Counted from the stretch's first letter, positions 15,473-24,594 are shown. The stretch: 64,000 nucleotides of DNA from Pseudosporangium ferrugineum (GCF_003002065.1 NZ_PVZG01000025.1:1-64000), one strand, 5' to 3'. A program made the numbers and translations. The notes: generated by a model not told the origin, from the letters alone.

Positions 15473-17158
15473 TCACCGCGGATCTGAAGCACGCCTCGGT
15501 GGCTGTTCGTCGGCGGGTGCCTCGGACGCGCCGTCCGGGAGTGTGCCGATGCGATGCAGCGCGGCGTGTACGGCGACCACCCGGCCGTCGTGAGCGGTCA
15601 CCGGGTCGGCGACGATGCGGACCGAGGACGCCTCACCGCCCCGGTGCAGCGGCAGCGTCACGTCGAACGGTTCTCCCGCTCGGGTCAGACGGTGGATCGC
15701 GGCGGTCAGGGAGGCGGCCTCTTCCGGGGCGACGTAGCGGGGGAGCGCGGAGAGCTTGACCGGGCCCCGGGCGGGATCGCGGTACAGGATCCGGTAGGTC
15801 TGCGCCGACCAGGTGGTCTCCCCGGTGACGAAATCCCATTCCGACCAGCCGGCGTCGGCGGCCCGCTGCAGTCGCTCCAGGTGTGCCGCCATGCGCTGCT
15901 CATCGTCGTGGTAGCGCCAGTGCGCGAGCAGGCCGTCGCCGAACCGGGACGCTCGACTGCTCAGCACCACCGGGAGTCGTCCGTGGCTGGTCATGACCGA
16001 GGTGGCGGTGGGTGGCAGGTGGAACGGTTCGCCCGTCTCCAGGGCCTGAACGTATCCCTGGAAGATCCCGTTGGTCGTCGCATACGGGTGCAGGTCCAGC
16101 ATGCGCCGTCCGCAGATCTGCTCGGCTGTGCGCCCCGCGGCGTCCATAGCCTCCGGACTGCACCGGTCGAAACGGAAGTCGACGACCCTGCCCTCGTCGT
16201 CACGCACCGGAGCCAGCAGGGCGAAGGACCCGGGCAGGGTTTCCAGCACCGCCTCCACCCAATGTGCCGCCGGTGAGACGACGGGGGCGGCGCCACCCTG
16301 ACGGAGAAGCTGGGAAAGCCGGCGGCCGCACGCTTCCGCGATCGCGGCCACGTACGCGCGGCTGTCGGCTTCCGGCGGGGTGCCTTCGGCCCAGAGGACC
16401 GAGGCCACCCCGAAGGTGCGGTTGTTGTCGCGCAGGGGCAGGCAGGCTCGCAGGTCGCCGGCGCCGAGCAGTTCGAAGCCGAGCTCCTCGGCCCGTTTCC
16501 GGTCGATCCAGAGGGGGCGGCCGTCCCGTACTGCGCGCAGGAAGGCGACGTTCAGGTTGCTCGGAACCCGTTGCCACGCGCTCGCCAGTCCCTTGGGCAG
16601 CCCGTATGTGCTGACCAGGCGTACGGCGCCGTCGGGCTCGAGAACGCCGAACAGCACCGCCGTCACGCCGAGCTGACGCAGTCCCTCCGACCACGCCAGC
16701 TCCGCCAGGCAGGTCGGGTCGTCCGCTGACCCCAGTGCGGCGCAGGTCAGGTGGTAGCGCGCCGTGATCTCTTCGGGGAGCAGGGACACCGCCGGCGCCG
16801 CTTCGCCGCTCTCCGTCGTGCACGTGGTCGCTCGCCGGACGTACCGATCCGGCTGGAAGACCTCGTCGTCGGTGACCGGCGCTGTGGGTTCCGGCATCGG
16901 CGCGGCGATGCCGAGCAGCCCTGCCGCAACCTCGGCGACCCGCATGTTGCTGCGTTGCGAGATCTGGGAGAGATGGGTGAAGGCCTCGTCCGGCGTGCAG
17001 CCCAGCCGCCCTACCAGCAGCCCTTTCGCCTGCTCGATGACGGCGCGGCCGCGTTGGGCGCGGCGCAGCCCGTCCACCTCGGCCTGCAGGCGCTGCACGG
17101 ACGAGGCCAACCGGGCGGCGTCGCTGCCGGCGGTACCACTTCTTGCCCGGCTTCGCAT
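15473..17158 (-). CDS. ANTAR-GAF-PAS signalling protein
   Basis: 561 residues. Residues about 15-80 form an ANTAR RNA-binding domain: QRGRAVIEQAKGLLVGRLG, then AFTHLSQISQRSNMRVAEVAAGLL, at the N-terminus, where it is more usually C-terminal. A GAF domain (about 120-280) and two PAS-like regions (about 300-410 and 420-545, the second with GWSEWDFVTGETTWSAQTYRI) follow. ANTAR proteins antiterminate transcription on two-hairpin RNA targets. The ligand is unknown. Start ATG 17158 is preceded by GGGGAG. Divergent from the third OB-fold lipoprotein. Confidence 0.82.
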   Translation of the reverse strand: MRSRARSGTAGSDAARLASSVQRLQAEVDGLRRAQRGRAVIEQAKGLLVGRLGCTPDEAFTHLSQISQRSNMRVAEVAAGLLGIAAPMPEPTAPVTDDEVFQPDRYVRRATTCTTESGEAAPAVSLLPEEITARYHLTCAALGSADDPTCLAELAWSEGLRQLGVTAVLFGVLEPDGAVRLVSTYGLPKGLASAWQRVPSNLNVAFLRAVRDGRPLWIDRKRAEELGFELLGAGDLRACLPLRDNNRTFGVASVLWAEGTPPEADSRAYVAAIAEACGRRLSQLLRQGGAAPVVSPAAHWVEAVLETLPGSFALLAPVRDDEGRVVDFRFDRCSPEAMDAAGRTAEQICGRRMLDLHPYATTNGIFQGYVQALETGEPFHLPPTATSVMTSHGRLPVVLSSRASRFGDGLLAHWRYHDDEQRMAAHLERLQRAADAGWSEWDFVTGETTWSAQTYRILYRDPARGPVKLSALPRYVAPEEAASLTAAIHRLTRAGEPFDVTLPLHRGGEASSVRIVADPVTAHDGRVVAVHAALHRIGTLPDGASEAPADEQPPRRASDPR

Positions 17159-17357
17159 GACTCCCCAATGCTGTATGTCCGCCGGAGACCTCGTCGAGCT
17201 CCCCGCACAGATACCGACGAAGCGTACCTTCGGCGGCTGGAAGGGGCTCGCCACACGATCTTCCTGGGATCCTGCGCCCGCTTCCGCGTTTCGCGCCACG
17301 AGAGGGGGAAGGACGACCGGGCGAAGCTTGCTCACCTCTATCGGACGGGGGACGACC

Positions 17358-17801
17358 ATGGCATCAGCGCGTCTGGCACACATCGCACTCCTGGTCGGCG
17401 CCATCGCCCTGCAACCGGCAGTGGCCGGCTGCCGCGCCACGCCGCCCCGCGCCGATCGGGCGACCCCGGTGGTCAGTGCCGTCGGGGAACGCGACGTGAT
17501 CGGGCGGACGGTGACGATCTCCGGAAAGATCATCGACGTTCTCACCCCGACCTCGTTCGTCATGGCCGCCGATGATTTCGGGGATCTGTCCCTGCTGGTG
17601 CTGTCCGGCGGCAGGCCCGGACTGACCAAAGGTCAGACCCTGACGTTCGACGGCAACATTCAGAAGTTCTCGTTCGCCGCATACCGGGACGAGTACGACC
17701 TGACAGACCGGCAGGCGTATGCGCCGTTCGAGGGCGAGAAGATCGTCGTCATGCTCCCCGGGCATCCCGTCACAACGCCCTCGACGGCGCCGCCGGAGTG
17801 A
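17358..17801 (+). CDS. OB-fold lipoprotein, paralogue 3
   Basis: 147 residues from ATG 17358. The hydrophobic signal ends AVAGC (lipobox). The core VTISGKIIDVLTPTSFVM, LLVLSGG and FDGNIQKFSFAAYRDEYDL matches the lipoproteins at 5738 and 11142. All three conserve a (Y)DL-type Asp and a C-terminal KI/EFLV-like strand. Role unknown, probably in the outer face of the membrane. The 199-base region to the divergent ANTAR gene shows no clear promoter of either recurrent type. Confidence 0.75.
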   Translation: MASARLAHIALLVGAIALQPAVAGCRATPPRADRATPVVSAVGERDVIGRTVTISGKIIDVLTPTSFVMAADDFGDLSLLVLSGGRPGLTKGQTLTFDGNIQKFSFAAYRDEYDLTDRQAYAPFEGEKIVVMLPGHPVTTPSTAPPE

Positions 17802-17805
17802 TCGG

Positions 17806-17854
17806 GCGTTGACGGCCACGGGCCGGGGACATCCCGGCCCGTGGTCGTCAACGC
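17806..17854. terminator. Long bidirectional terminator hairpin
   Basis: A 22-base arm (17806-17827) pairs with 17833-17854 at 21 of 22 positions around a 5-base loop (GACAT). It lies exactly between the stops of convergent genes at 17801 and 17855. Confidence 0.8.
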
Positions 17855-18277
17855 TCAGCCGCGCAGGTAGGGAAAACCGGGATAGAGATAGCCGGTTCCC
17901 CAGTACGGCGTGTACCCGTAGTAGCCGTACAGCTGATCGAAGTACTCGCTGCCCTGCACGAGGTCGGGGTCGTAACGCGGTGCGCCGGCGACTCGCTCTC
18001 GCGACTCGCTGACGGTCACCGTGTCGTCGGTGATACCGGTGATCGCATCCACCGGGACGAACGACGGGGTCGCGCCGAAGCCCAGGATGCCGCCGTGCTC
18101 GACGCGCAGGAAGCGGACCTTGCCCTCTTCCTCGTCGATCAGCAGATCCTCGACCTTGCCCAGCTCGTCACCGCCGGGATCGGCCACTGTGCGGCCGCGG
18201 ATGTCCTCGGCCGGGTCGGCGAGGACCCGGCCGCTGTCGCTGAGCTTGACCAGCGAGGTGCTGCTTTGCGGTGCCAT
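17855..18277 (-). CDS. PRC-barrel domain stress protein
   Basis: 140 residues. A PRC-barrel domain (about 8-85) has DIRGRTVADPGGDELGKVED, then LLIDEEEGKVRFLRVEHGG and FVPVDAITGI. The C-terminus is Tyr/Pro/Gly-rich (YYGYTPYWGTGYLYPG), a form seen in actinobacterial stress proteins of this type. GGGGAG precedes ATG 18277. A GTCA repeat lies about 103 bases upstream in the same orientation. Confidence 0.82.
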   Translation of the reverse strand: MAPQSSTSLVKLSDSGRVLADPAEDIRGRTVADPGGDELGKVEDLLIDEEEGKVRFLRVEHGGILGFGATPSFVPVDAITGITDDTVTVSESRERVAGAPRYDPDLVQGSEYFDQLYGYYGYTPYWGTGYLYPGFPYLRG

Positions 18278-18379
18278 CTTGCTCTCCCCTCTGCCGTGGG
18301 ACCCAAGCGGGTCGCCGCGGTGCGACGACCGTGCGTCTCCCACCCTCCGCCCGCTTCCGGCCGGTGATCCCACGAATCC

Positions 18380-18395
18380 ATGACAGGTTCGTGAC
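18380..18395 (-). promoter_or_regulatory. GTCA direct repeat between the PRC-barrel and sigma-STAS genes
   Basis: Minus-strand GTCAC (18395) and GTCAT (18384), oriented toward the PRC-barrel gene. It also abuts the sigma gene promoter, ending 15 bases before its -35. The 351-base gap 18278-18628 holds only this repeat, the promoter and a leader of about 190 bases. Confidence 0.6.
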
Positions 18396-18410
18396 GAACG
18401 AGCGTCCCGG

Positions 18411-18435
18411 GTTTCTGCCGTCGGACGTCGGTTAT
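18411..18435 (+). promoter_or_regulatory. SigB/SigF-type promoter upstream of sigma-STAS gene 1
   Basis: GTTTCT (18411-18416), 13 bases, GGTTAT (18430-18435). It suggests that the sigma gene is read by its own product or its paralogue. The leader to the ATG is about 185 bases. Confidence 0.6.
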
Positions 18436-18628
18436 CCGTGATCTCGAAGCTCCTCACCGCCGGTGTCAAGCCCCGGCACCCGGGCCGTCGCCGGCCCTCC
18501 TCGCGGTCAAGGAGCACCGAGCGGCCGCGCCGTCCGAGCGCCGCCGCTGTCGACGATCTGAGCAGTGCAGCGGGCTACCCGAGCGCGGGCCCCGCCACTG
18601 ACCTCCGCGATTTCTTCAAGGAGAGACC

Positions 18629-20293
18629 ATGTCCTCGCTTGCCGCGCCCGTCGCCGAGGCTCCCGCCACGGATGCCGCCGCTCGCGACCGTGCCACCGTG
18701 GAGGCCATCCGGTCGATGCACGCAGCTGAGTGCCGTCCAGCCGAACGCCGGCGGCTGCGCGAGCTGGTGATCCGCCGCCAGCTGCCGCTCGCGCGGCATC
18801 TGGCCCGGGGCTACGCCGACCGCGGCGAGCCGGTCGAGGACCTCGTCCAGGTGGCGGCGCTCGCCCTGGTCAAGGCGGTCGACGGCTTCGACCCGGAGCG
18901 TGGCACGAGCTTCGCGGCGTACGCGTACCCGACCATCCTCGGCGAGCTGAAGCGGCACTTCCGGGACCGGTCCTGGAGCGTGCACGTGCCCCGGCAGCTG
19001 CAGGAGCGCTGCCTGGAGGTGACCCGGGCCCGTGCCGACCTCGTGCAGCGGCTGCATCGCGCGCCGACCGCCGGCGAGATCGCCGAGGTTCTCGGCATAC
19101 CGGAGGCCGACGTGCGGACCGCGACCGCAACGACGTCCGCCTACCGCGCGGACTCGTTGAACCGGCCGGTCGGCTCCGCCGAGGACCCCTGTGAGCAGCA
19201 GGAGCTGCTCGGCGACCCGGACGGCAACTTCGAGCACACGGACGACCGGATCACGCTGCAACCCGCGCTGGCGGAGCTGCCCGAGCGGGCCAGGCACGCC
19301 GTGTGCCGCTACTTCTTCGACAACCGTACGCAGGACGAGATCGCCGCCGAGCTGCACACCTCACAGATGAGCGTCTCCCGGCTGCTCACCCAGGCGCTGG
19401 CACATCTGAAGTCGTGGCTGTCACCATCACCGCCGCCCGGGAACGCCACCGGCGGCATGCGGGTGTACACGTACGAGCCGCGTCAGGGCTGTCTGGTGGC
19501 CACGGTCGGCGCGCCGGCCGGCGTCACAGCGCTGGGCGAGCTCAGGGACGCGCTGATCCGGATCCTCATCGGCCGCCGTCCGGGCACCCTCGTGGTGGAC
19601 CTGCGGCGGCTGCCGCAGGCCAGCCCGGTCATCGCCCGGGCCCTGCTGGACACCTATCGGGCGGCTGGGCACGTCGGGGCACGCGTGTGCGTGGTCAACG
19701 TCGCCGCGGACCTGCTCGCGCTGTTGCGCCGTACCGGTGTAGCGAGGCTTCTGCCGTGCCGTGGCGTACCGGCCGAGCGGGCAGCCCGCGGCAGCAACGC
19801 GCCGGATGCCGGCAGAAACTCGGAGCCTTCGATGCCAGCCGCCACGAACGGCTCGGCACCCACCGCCGTGCCGCCGCGGCACCGGGTCCTGGCGCACCGG
19901 CAGCGTCCTGCAACCCACGCCGCGCCGTCGTGCCCCCGTCCCGTGGGCGGCCGGCGGCGGGGGAATGCCGGCCCCGCCTCTCACCGTGCGACCAGCACGA
20001 CTTCCGAACGCTCGCCATGGACCACGCGATCGCCGCTGATGACCGCCGCGCCACTCGCGAGAGCGCTCGCCCTGGCAGCCAACGAAGGCCTCGCCGCAGG
20101 AGGCCCATCACGAAACCGCCGGCGACTGCGGGGCAGACGGGTTTCCGGCCGGAGCCGCCCGCCGCCGTCCTCGGGCGGCCGCCCGCCGCCTCCGCGCTTC
20201 ATCGGCGTGGTCAGCCGGCAGCGGCCCGCCAAGGTGTGCAACGAGACGCCTCCTGCATCCACCAACCGTGTGCAGCTGCCCGCAGCGGGGTAG
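18629..20293 (+). CDS. SigB/F/G-type sigma factor fused to a degenerate STAS domain, paralogue 1
   Basis: 554 residues. Sigma region 2 is about 45-112 (RGEPVEDLVQVAALALVKAVDGFDP-type core), region 3 about 125-165 and region 4 about 212-262 (RTQDEIAAELHTSQMSVSRLL). Residues about 286-376 are STAS-like (LVVDLRRLPQASPVIARALL, then ARVCVVNVAADLLALLRRTGVARLL). Where STAS proteins have Ser-Ser in DSSG this one has Pro-Val, so the phosphorylation site is missing. Residues 377-554 are an Arg/Pro/Ser-rich tail that looks unstructured and may be a frame-preserved extension. ATG preceded by AAGGAG. No anti-sigma gene adjoins it. Confidence 0.88.
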   Translation: MSSLAAPVAEAPATDAAARDRATVEAIRSMHAAECRPAERRRLRELVIRRQLPLARHLARGYADRGEPVEDLVQVAALALVKAVDGFDPERGTSFAAYAYPTILGELKRHFRDRSWSVHVPRQLQERCLEVTRARADLVQRLHRAPTAGEIAEVLGIPEADVRTATATTSAYRADSLNRPVGSAEDPCEQQELLGDPDGNFEHTDDRITLQPALAELPERARHAVCRYFFDNRTQDEIAAELHTSQMSVSRLLTQALAHLKSWLSPSPPPGNATGGMRVYTYEPRQGCLVATVGAPAGVTALGELRDALIRILIGRRPGTLVVDLRRLPQASPVIARALLDTYRAAGHVGARVCVVNVAADLLALLRRTGVARLLPCRGVPAERAARGSNAPDAGRNSEPSMPAATNGSAPTAVPPRHRVLAHRQRPATHAAPSCPRPVGGRRRGNAGPASHRATSTTSERSPWTTRSPLMTAAPLARALALAANEGLAAGGPSRNRRRLRGRRVSGRSRPPPSSGGRPPPPRFIGVVSRQRPAKVCNETPPASTNRVQLPAAG

Positions 20294-20328
20294 CGGCTGC
20301 ACGTGCAGCGAGACAGGAGGAACAAGTC

Positions 20329-21327
20329 GTGACAGGACGTCGTATTGCTGTGGTGACCGGGGGCAGCGCGGGAGTGGGCCGGGCCGTCGTGCGTGACCTT
20401 GCCCAGCACGGGTGGGACGTGGCGGTGCTCGCTCGCGGCGAGGCCGGCCTGCGCGGGGCGGTGAAGGATGTCGAGGCCGCGGGCGGCCGGGGACTGGCCG
20501 TCGCGACCGATGTGGCCGACCTCGAGCAGGTCCGGTCGGCGGCGGCGCAGGTGACGCGTGACCTGGGCCCGATCGACCTGTGGGTCAACGACGCGTTCTC
20601 GGGCGACCTGCGCTACTTCTGGGACATACCGGAGGACGAGTACCGGCGCATCACAGAGGTCACATACTTCGGGCAGGTGCACGGGACCCGGGTGGCGCTC
20701 GAGCACATGCGTCCGCGCAACCAGGGCGTCATCGTCCAGGCGGGCAGCGCGCTCGCCTTCCGGGGTATCCCGCTGCAGTCGGCGTACTGCGGTGCGAAGC
20801 ATGCCGTCAAGGGCTTCACCGAGAGCGTCATCACCGAGTTGAAGCATTGCGGCAGCGCGGTACGCGTCAGCATGGTGAACCTGCCCGGGGTCAACACCGT
20901 CCAGTTCGACTGGAACGCCACCGGGTTCGACGAGCATCCGCAGCCGGTCGCGCCCATCTTCCAGCCGGAACTGGCCGCCCGTGCCGTCCGGTTCCTCGCT
21001 GACCATCCCCGGCGCACCATGTGGGTCGGCTTCTCCACGGCGTACACCATCCTGGGCAACCGGATCGCGCCGTGGTTCCTCGACTGGTATTTGGCGCGCA
21101 AGACGGTTCAGGGCCAGCTCAGCGACGCCGGCGGTCCTCGGTACGGCAGCAACGTGTTCGAACCCCGCGACCAGGAGGCGGACCGGGGAGCGCACGGCAT
21201 GTTCGACGCGAAGGCGAAGTCACGCGATGTGTGGTCCTGGGCTTCCATGCACCGGCTCGCTCTCACCGGTGCAGCCGCTGCCGTCGTGGCAACCGCCGGA
21301 GTGGCCCGCGGCCGCCGGAGCCGGTGA
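20329..21327 (+). CDS. Short-chain dehydrogenase/reductase with C-terminal membrane anchor
   Basis: 332 residues. Nucleotide-binding TGGSAGVGRAV near the start, D in ATDVADLEQV, N in LWVNDAFSG, catalytic Ser in QAGSALAF and Tyr-Lys in SAYCGAKHAVKG. The C-terminus (about 310-330) is hydrophobic, then Arg-rich, a possible membrane tether. AGGAGG lies eight bases before the GTG start. It begins 36 bases after the sigma-STAS stop, so it may be cotranscribed. Substrate unknown. Confidence 0.87.
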   Translation: MTGRRIAVVTGGSAGVGRAVVRDLAQHGWDVAVLARGEAGLRGAVKDVEAAGGRGLAVATDVADLEQVRSAAAQVTRDLGPIDLWVNDAFSGDLRYFWDIPEDEYRRITEVTYFGQVHGTRVALEHMRPRNQGVIVQAGSALAFRGIPLQSAYCGAKHAVKGFTESVITELKHCGSAVRVSMVNLPGVNTVQFDWNATGFDEHPQPVAPIFQPELAARAVRFLADHPRRTMWVGFSTAYTILGNRIAPWFLDWYLARKTVQGQLSDAGGPRYGSNVFEPRDQEADRGAHGMFDAKAKSRDVWSWASMHRLALTGAAAAVVATAGVARGRRSR

Positions 21328-21363
21328 CCACCTCAGCGGAGACCGGCCGCGGGATCGGGATCG

Positions 21364-23544
21364 TCACTGCAGCCGGTTGGGCCATCCGCTGGCCCGGCCC
21401 AGCAACGCCAGCAGGGCCGGGACCAGCAGGGACCTGACCAGGACCGCGTCGAGGAGCACGCCGAGCGACATCGCGAACGCGATCTCCCGGAACGGTCGCA
21501 GCGGTACGACGGCCAGCAGGGCGAAGCTGGCGGCCAGGGTGATCGCCGCGGTGGTCACCGTCCGCGACGAGGGTGGGACGACCGCCACGAGTGCCTCCCG
21601 CAGCGGCCGGCGCCGCGCCTCCTGCCACACGTGTCCCACCGTGAAGATCGTGTAGTCCGAGCCAAGGGCTACCAGCAGCACCGCCGCGGCGAACGGTACG
21701 TAGAACGTCAGCCCGTCATGGCCCAGCACCGTGTCGAACAGCCACGTCGTGATGCCGAGGGTCGAGCCCAGGGCCAGCACGTTGAGCCCCAGCAGGAGCA
21801 CAGGAGCCAGCAGCGCCCGCAGGAACAGCATCACCATCAGCAGATTGACCAGCAGGGTCGCCACCACGATGCGTTCCAGGTCGTCCAGGGTCTGGCGAAC
21901 CACCATCTCGCCGATGGCGGTGTCCCCGGCGATGCCGACGGTGACGCCGTCGAGCCCGGCGGAGTGCACCATCGTGGGCAGGTCCGTCCGCAGGGCCGAC
22001 AGCGTGTCGATCGCGGTGGCGCCCAGGGGTGCGCTGTCCAGCACGATCAGGTACCGGGCCGCATCGCCGTCGCGCGACAGCACCAGGCCCGCGGCCTGCG
22101 GTGCGAACTGGTCGGCAGGACCCACGACGCCCGCCACCCCGGAGCGGCCGGCGATCATCGTCTGCAGTGCCGCCAGCGCGTCGCGCCGCTTCACGACGTC
22201 CTTGCCCTGCACCAGGAGCACCGTCGGCGAGACGATGCCGTCCGCGAAACCCGCGCGGGCCGCCGATGCCGCCTGACGCACCTCGTTGCCGGCGGGGAGT
22301 GAGGGTACGAACGACAGCCCGATGTCCATGTGGCGTACCGGTACGGCTGCCAGCGTGAGCGCGGCGAGACCGGTCAGCAACACCGTCAGGGCGGTGCCCG
22401 GCCGTACCAGGCGGCGCATCCGGCGGTGACGCCGCTCGAGGCCGCGCCGGGCGGCCTCGCCGGCATTCCTGCGCCCGCCGGGCCAGAGCGCCACCGGGCC
22501 GAGGATCGCGAGCAGGGCCGGTGCCAGCGTCGTCGCGACCGCGACACCGACCAGGACGGCGAGCGCCATGCCCGGACCGAACGCGCGGAACAGGGCGGAC
22601 TCGGCGACGACCAGCACTCCCGTTCCACACGCCACCGTCATTCCGGCAACGGCGACGATGGGCGTCGTCCGGCGGGTCGCCCGGCGTGCCGCCTCCAGCC
22701 GATCGAGGCCACGGCCGAGTTCCGCGCGCATCGCGAACAGGTAGAACACCACGTAGTCGGTGACGACCCCCAGTAACAAGGCGACCAGCAAGGGCTCCAC
22801 CTCGCTCGGGATGTCGACCTTCAGTGCCGCCCCGGCCATCGCGGCGACCTGAAGCGTCACCCGGATGGCCACCCCGGCGGTGAACAGCGTGATGAGCGGG
22901 GCGACCAGCGAACGGAACGCCACCGCGACGATGAGCAGAACGGCGGCGAGCGTCGCCATCTCCACGGTGGGCAGCGACCGGCCGACGACGGTGCCCTGCT
23001 CCACCCGGGCCGGCACCGTGCCGGTGACCCCGACGACCCGGTCCTCCGGTCCGAAGTGGCGGTTGACGAAGTCGTGTGCAGCCCCCGCCTGGGCGGAGAA
23101 CCCGACGTCCGGCGGGATGAACAGCAGGGTGATGATCGTCGTGCCGTTCTCCCGGCTCCCGGGGAACCAGCCGAAGGTGTTCGGCACCGGGATCGCCCCG
23201 AGGATCGGGCCGACGTCGTCGTACTGCCGCTGGGTCACGGCGGCCGCCCGGGCCACCGCCTCGGCCTGCGTCAGGTTCGACAGGCCGTCCGGGTCGCGTT
23301 GCACCACGGCTACCCGGCTGAGCAGCGGAAACCCGAACTTCTGGAAGGACTGCAGCTCGGTCTGGATCGGCGGGCTGTCCGGCGAGACGAAGCCGTCGAC
23401 GCCTCCGCCACCGGAGGGAACCCCGTTGGCCGTCAGGGCCAGCAGCACCCATACGGCGACGACCACCCAGCGGGCGCGCACCAGCCGCCCGGCGTACCCC
23501 AACCTGGGGTGAGCCGGCGGGTCCGGCTGCTGGCGTCGAGTCAT
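21364..23544 (-). CDS. MMPL family RND transporter
   Basis: 726 residues with 12 predicted helices in two repeats. Each half has a large extracytoplasmic loop, and the family motif DYVVFYLFAMR (first half) or DYTIFTVGHV (second half), with the proton-relay Asp-Tyr pair, is present. MMPL proteins export lipids or hydrophobic compounds across the membrane. ATG 23544 with GAGGA upstream is preferred to the longer frame. A SigB-like promoter lies about 100 bases upstream. Confidence 0.9.
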   Translation of the reverse strand: MTRRQQPDPPAHPRLGYAGRLVRARWVVVAVWVLLALTANGVPSGGGGVDGFVSPDSPPIQTELQSFQKFGFPLLSRVAVVQRDPDGLSNLTQAEAVARAAAVTQRQYDDVGPILGAIPVPNTFGWFPGSRENGTTIITLLFIPPDVGFSAQAGAAHDFVNRHFGPEDRVVGVTGTVPARVEQGTVVGRSLPTVEMATLAAVLLIVAVAFRSLVAPLITLFTAGVAIRVTLQVAAMAGAALKVDIPSEVEPLLVALLLGVVTDYVVFYLFAMRAELGRGLDRLEAARRATRRTTPIVAVAGMTVACGTGVLVVAESALFRAFGPGMALAVLVGVAVATTLAPALLAILGPVALWPGGRRNAGEAARRGLERRHRRMRRLVRPGTALTVLLTGLAALTLAAVPVRHMDIGLSFVPSLPAGNEVRQAASAARAGFADGIVSPTVLLVQGKDVVKRRDALAALQTMIAGRSGVAGVVGPADQFAPQAAGLVLSRDGDAARYLIVLDSAPLGATAIDTLSALRTDLPTMVHSAGLDGVTVGIAGDTAIGEMVVRQTLDDLERIVVATLLVNLLMVMLFLRALLAPVLLLGLNVLALGSTLGITTWLFDTVLGHDGLTFYVPFAAAVLLVALGSDYTIFTVGHVWQEARRRPLREALVAVVPPSSRTVTTAAITLAASFALLAVVPLRPFREIAFAMSLGVLLDAVLVRSLLVPALLALLGRASGWPNRLQ

Positions 23545-23640
23545 GGCGGTCCTCACGAAGACGTGACGGATCTTGTCTGCTCGCCGGCGCCCGGTGACGT
23601 CGGCGCTCCGGCGGAAGCCGGGTGAGCGTCGCCCGCGTGC

Positions 23641-23665
23641 TGCCCCGTGACGGCTGGTGGGAAAC
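23641..23665 (-). promoter_or_regulatory. SigB/SigF-type promoter upstream of the MMPL gene
   Basis: Minus-strand GTTTCC (23665-23660), 13 bases, GGGGCA. GGGCAG is reached with 14 bases. The divergent gene at 23750 has a weaker GCTTGT-N14-GGGTAG ending at 23724. Confidence 0.5.
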
Positions 23666-23749
23666 GGCAGGATGCATCGGAATCCCGGTCTCTGGGCCGC
23701 TTGTCCGCGAGGGACCGGGGGTAGGCCACGGCGCAGCGAAGGAGCTGAC

Positions 23750-24127
23750 ATGGCCAACATTGCATCGGGCGTGGCGTCGCGGCCGCCGTGGCTCGTGCCC
23801 GTCCTGACGTTCGTCGTCGGCCTCGCGCTGGGCGCCGGGCTTCTCGCGCTCCTGCGCCCGGCCCCGCACGGCCCGGGTGCCGATCAAAGCGGCGGCACGC
23901 CGGTCGCCGTCTCGCCGAGCGGCTCGGGGATCACCGTGCCGGCCAGCTGCACCCAAGGCCTGGAGCGGGCGCGGGCCGCGCTGGACGGCGCCGGCGAGGC
24001 GGTCGACGCCCTGCGGCGGCTGCAGACCGCACGTGTGCAGCGGATCCTCGACGACCTGCAGGGCGCTCAGGCAGATGTCGACCGCTTGAGCGAGGAATGC
24101 CGCCGGCAGAGCAGGGCGGTCAACTGA
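23750..24127 (+). CDS. Small membrane-anchored coiled-coil protein
   Basis: 125 residues. One N-terminal helix (about 14-36, VLTFVVGLALGAGLLALL) is followed by a Gly/Ser linker and an amphipathic segment about 65-120 (LERARAALDGAGEAVDALRRL to DDLQGAQADVDRLSEECRR), probably a coiled coil outside the membrane. GGAG five bases before the ATG. The stop overlaps the convergent gene by 8 bases. No family recognised. Confidence 0.65.
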   Translation: MANIASGVASRPPWLVPVLTFVVGLALGAGLLALLRPAPHGPGADQSGGTPVAVSPSGSGITVPASCTQGLERARAALDGAGEAVDALRRLQTARVQRILDDLQGAQADVDRLSEECRRQSRAVN

Positions 24128-24494
24128 GCCGGGCCGGGTGGCGGGTCAGCCGCCCGCCGGAGGCCTGTGGTTCTCGCAGGCCTCCGAAGACTGTGCGCGC
24201 GGCCCGCTCGGCGTTGGTGAACGCGATGCGGCACACGGCGGGATCGCGGTGAACGGCGGGGGACTCGGCGACGACCGTGCCGTCGGCTGCGTGCAGCACC
24301 CAGTGGAAGTGCTCGACGGGGGTGCCGACCACCTCGACCTCGCCGCCTCCCCGGCGGAGCCATTCGACCGCCTGTCGCCACGGGAGCAGGTCCGGTGTGC
24401 CGGCCTCGTGCGCGAGGACGTCCGCTCCGGCGCGCGTCCGACTCACCAGCCGCCACCGGCCCGAGCCGTCCTGCCGGGCCTCGAACCTGATCAT
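24120..24494 (-). CDS. DUF1508 (YegP)-like small protein
   Basis: 124 residues with two copies of a weak repeat: FEARQDGSGRWRLVSRTRAG near the start and HFHWVLHAADGTVVAESP at about 62, the latter close to the YegP-type pattern (aromatic-x-W-x-L-xx-ANG-xx-V/IAxSE). No catalytic residues known for the family. GAGGCAACG precedes the ATG. A possible SigB-like promoter with a 15-base spacer lies upstream. Confidence 0.55.
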   Translation of the reverse strand: MIRFEARQDGSGRWRLVSRTRAGADVLAHEAGTPDLLPWRQAVEWLRRGGGEVEVVGTPVEHFHWVLHAADGTVVAESPAVHRDPAVCRIAFTNAERAARTVFGGLREPQASGGRLTRHPARLS

Positions 24495-24578
24495 CGTTGC
24501 CTCCTCTGCCGGGCCACGGGCTCGCCGTGCGACTACCCGGTGCGCCGTCGCGGGAAAACGGCCGCCTGCCGGAAAACG

Positions 24579-24594
24579 GTCAAGGAACTGTCAT
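24579..24594 (+). promoter_or_regulatory. GTCA direct repeat upstream of the lipoprotein gene at 24675
   Basis: GTCAA at 24579 and GTCAT at 24590, about 80 bases before the lipoprotein ATG and in the same orientation. Confidence 0.55.

Noticed and set aside
12758..15487. 909-codon plus-strand open frame
   Set aside because: It is antisense to the ion channel, DUF421 and AI-2E genes, all with clear family motifs.
19303..21327. 674-codon frame joining the sigma tail region to the SDR
   Set aside because: The SDR has its own GTG start with AGGAGG at 20329. The upstream part is out of frame with the sigma gene and low-complexity.
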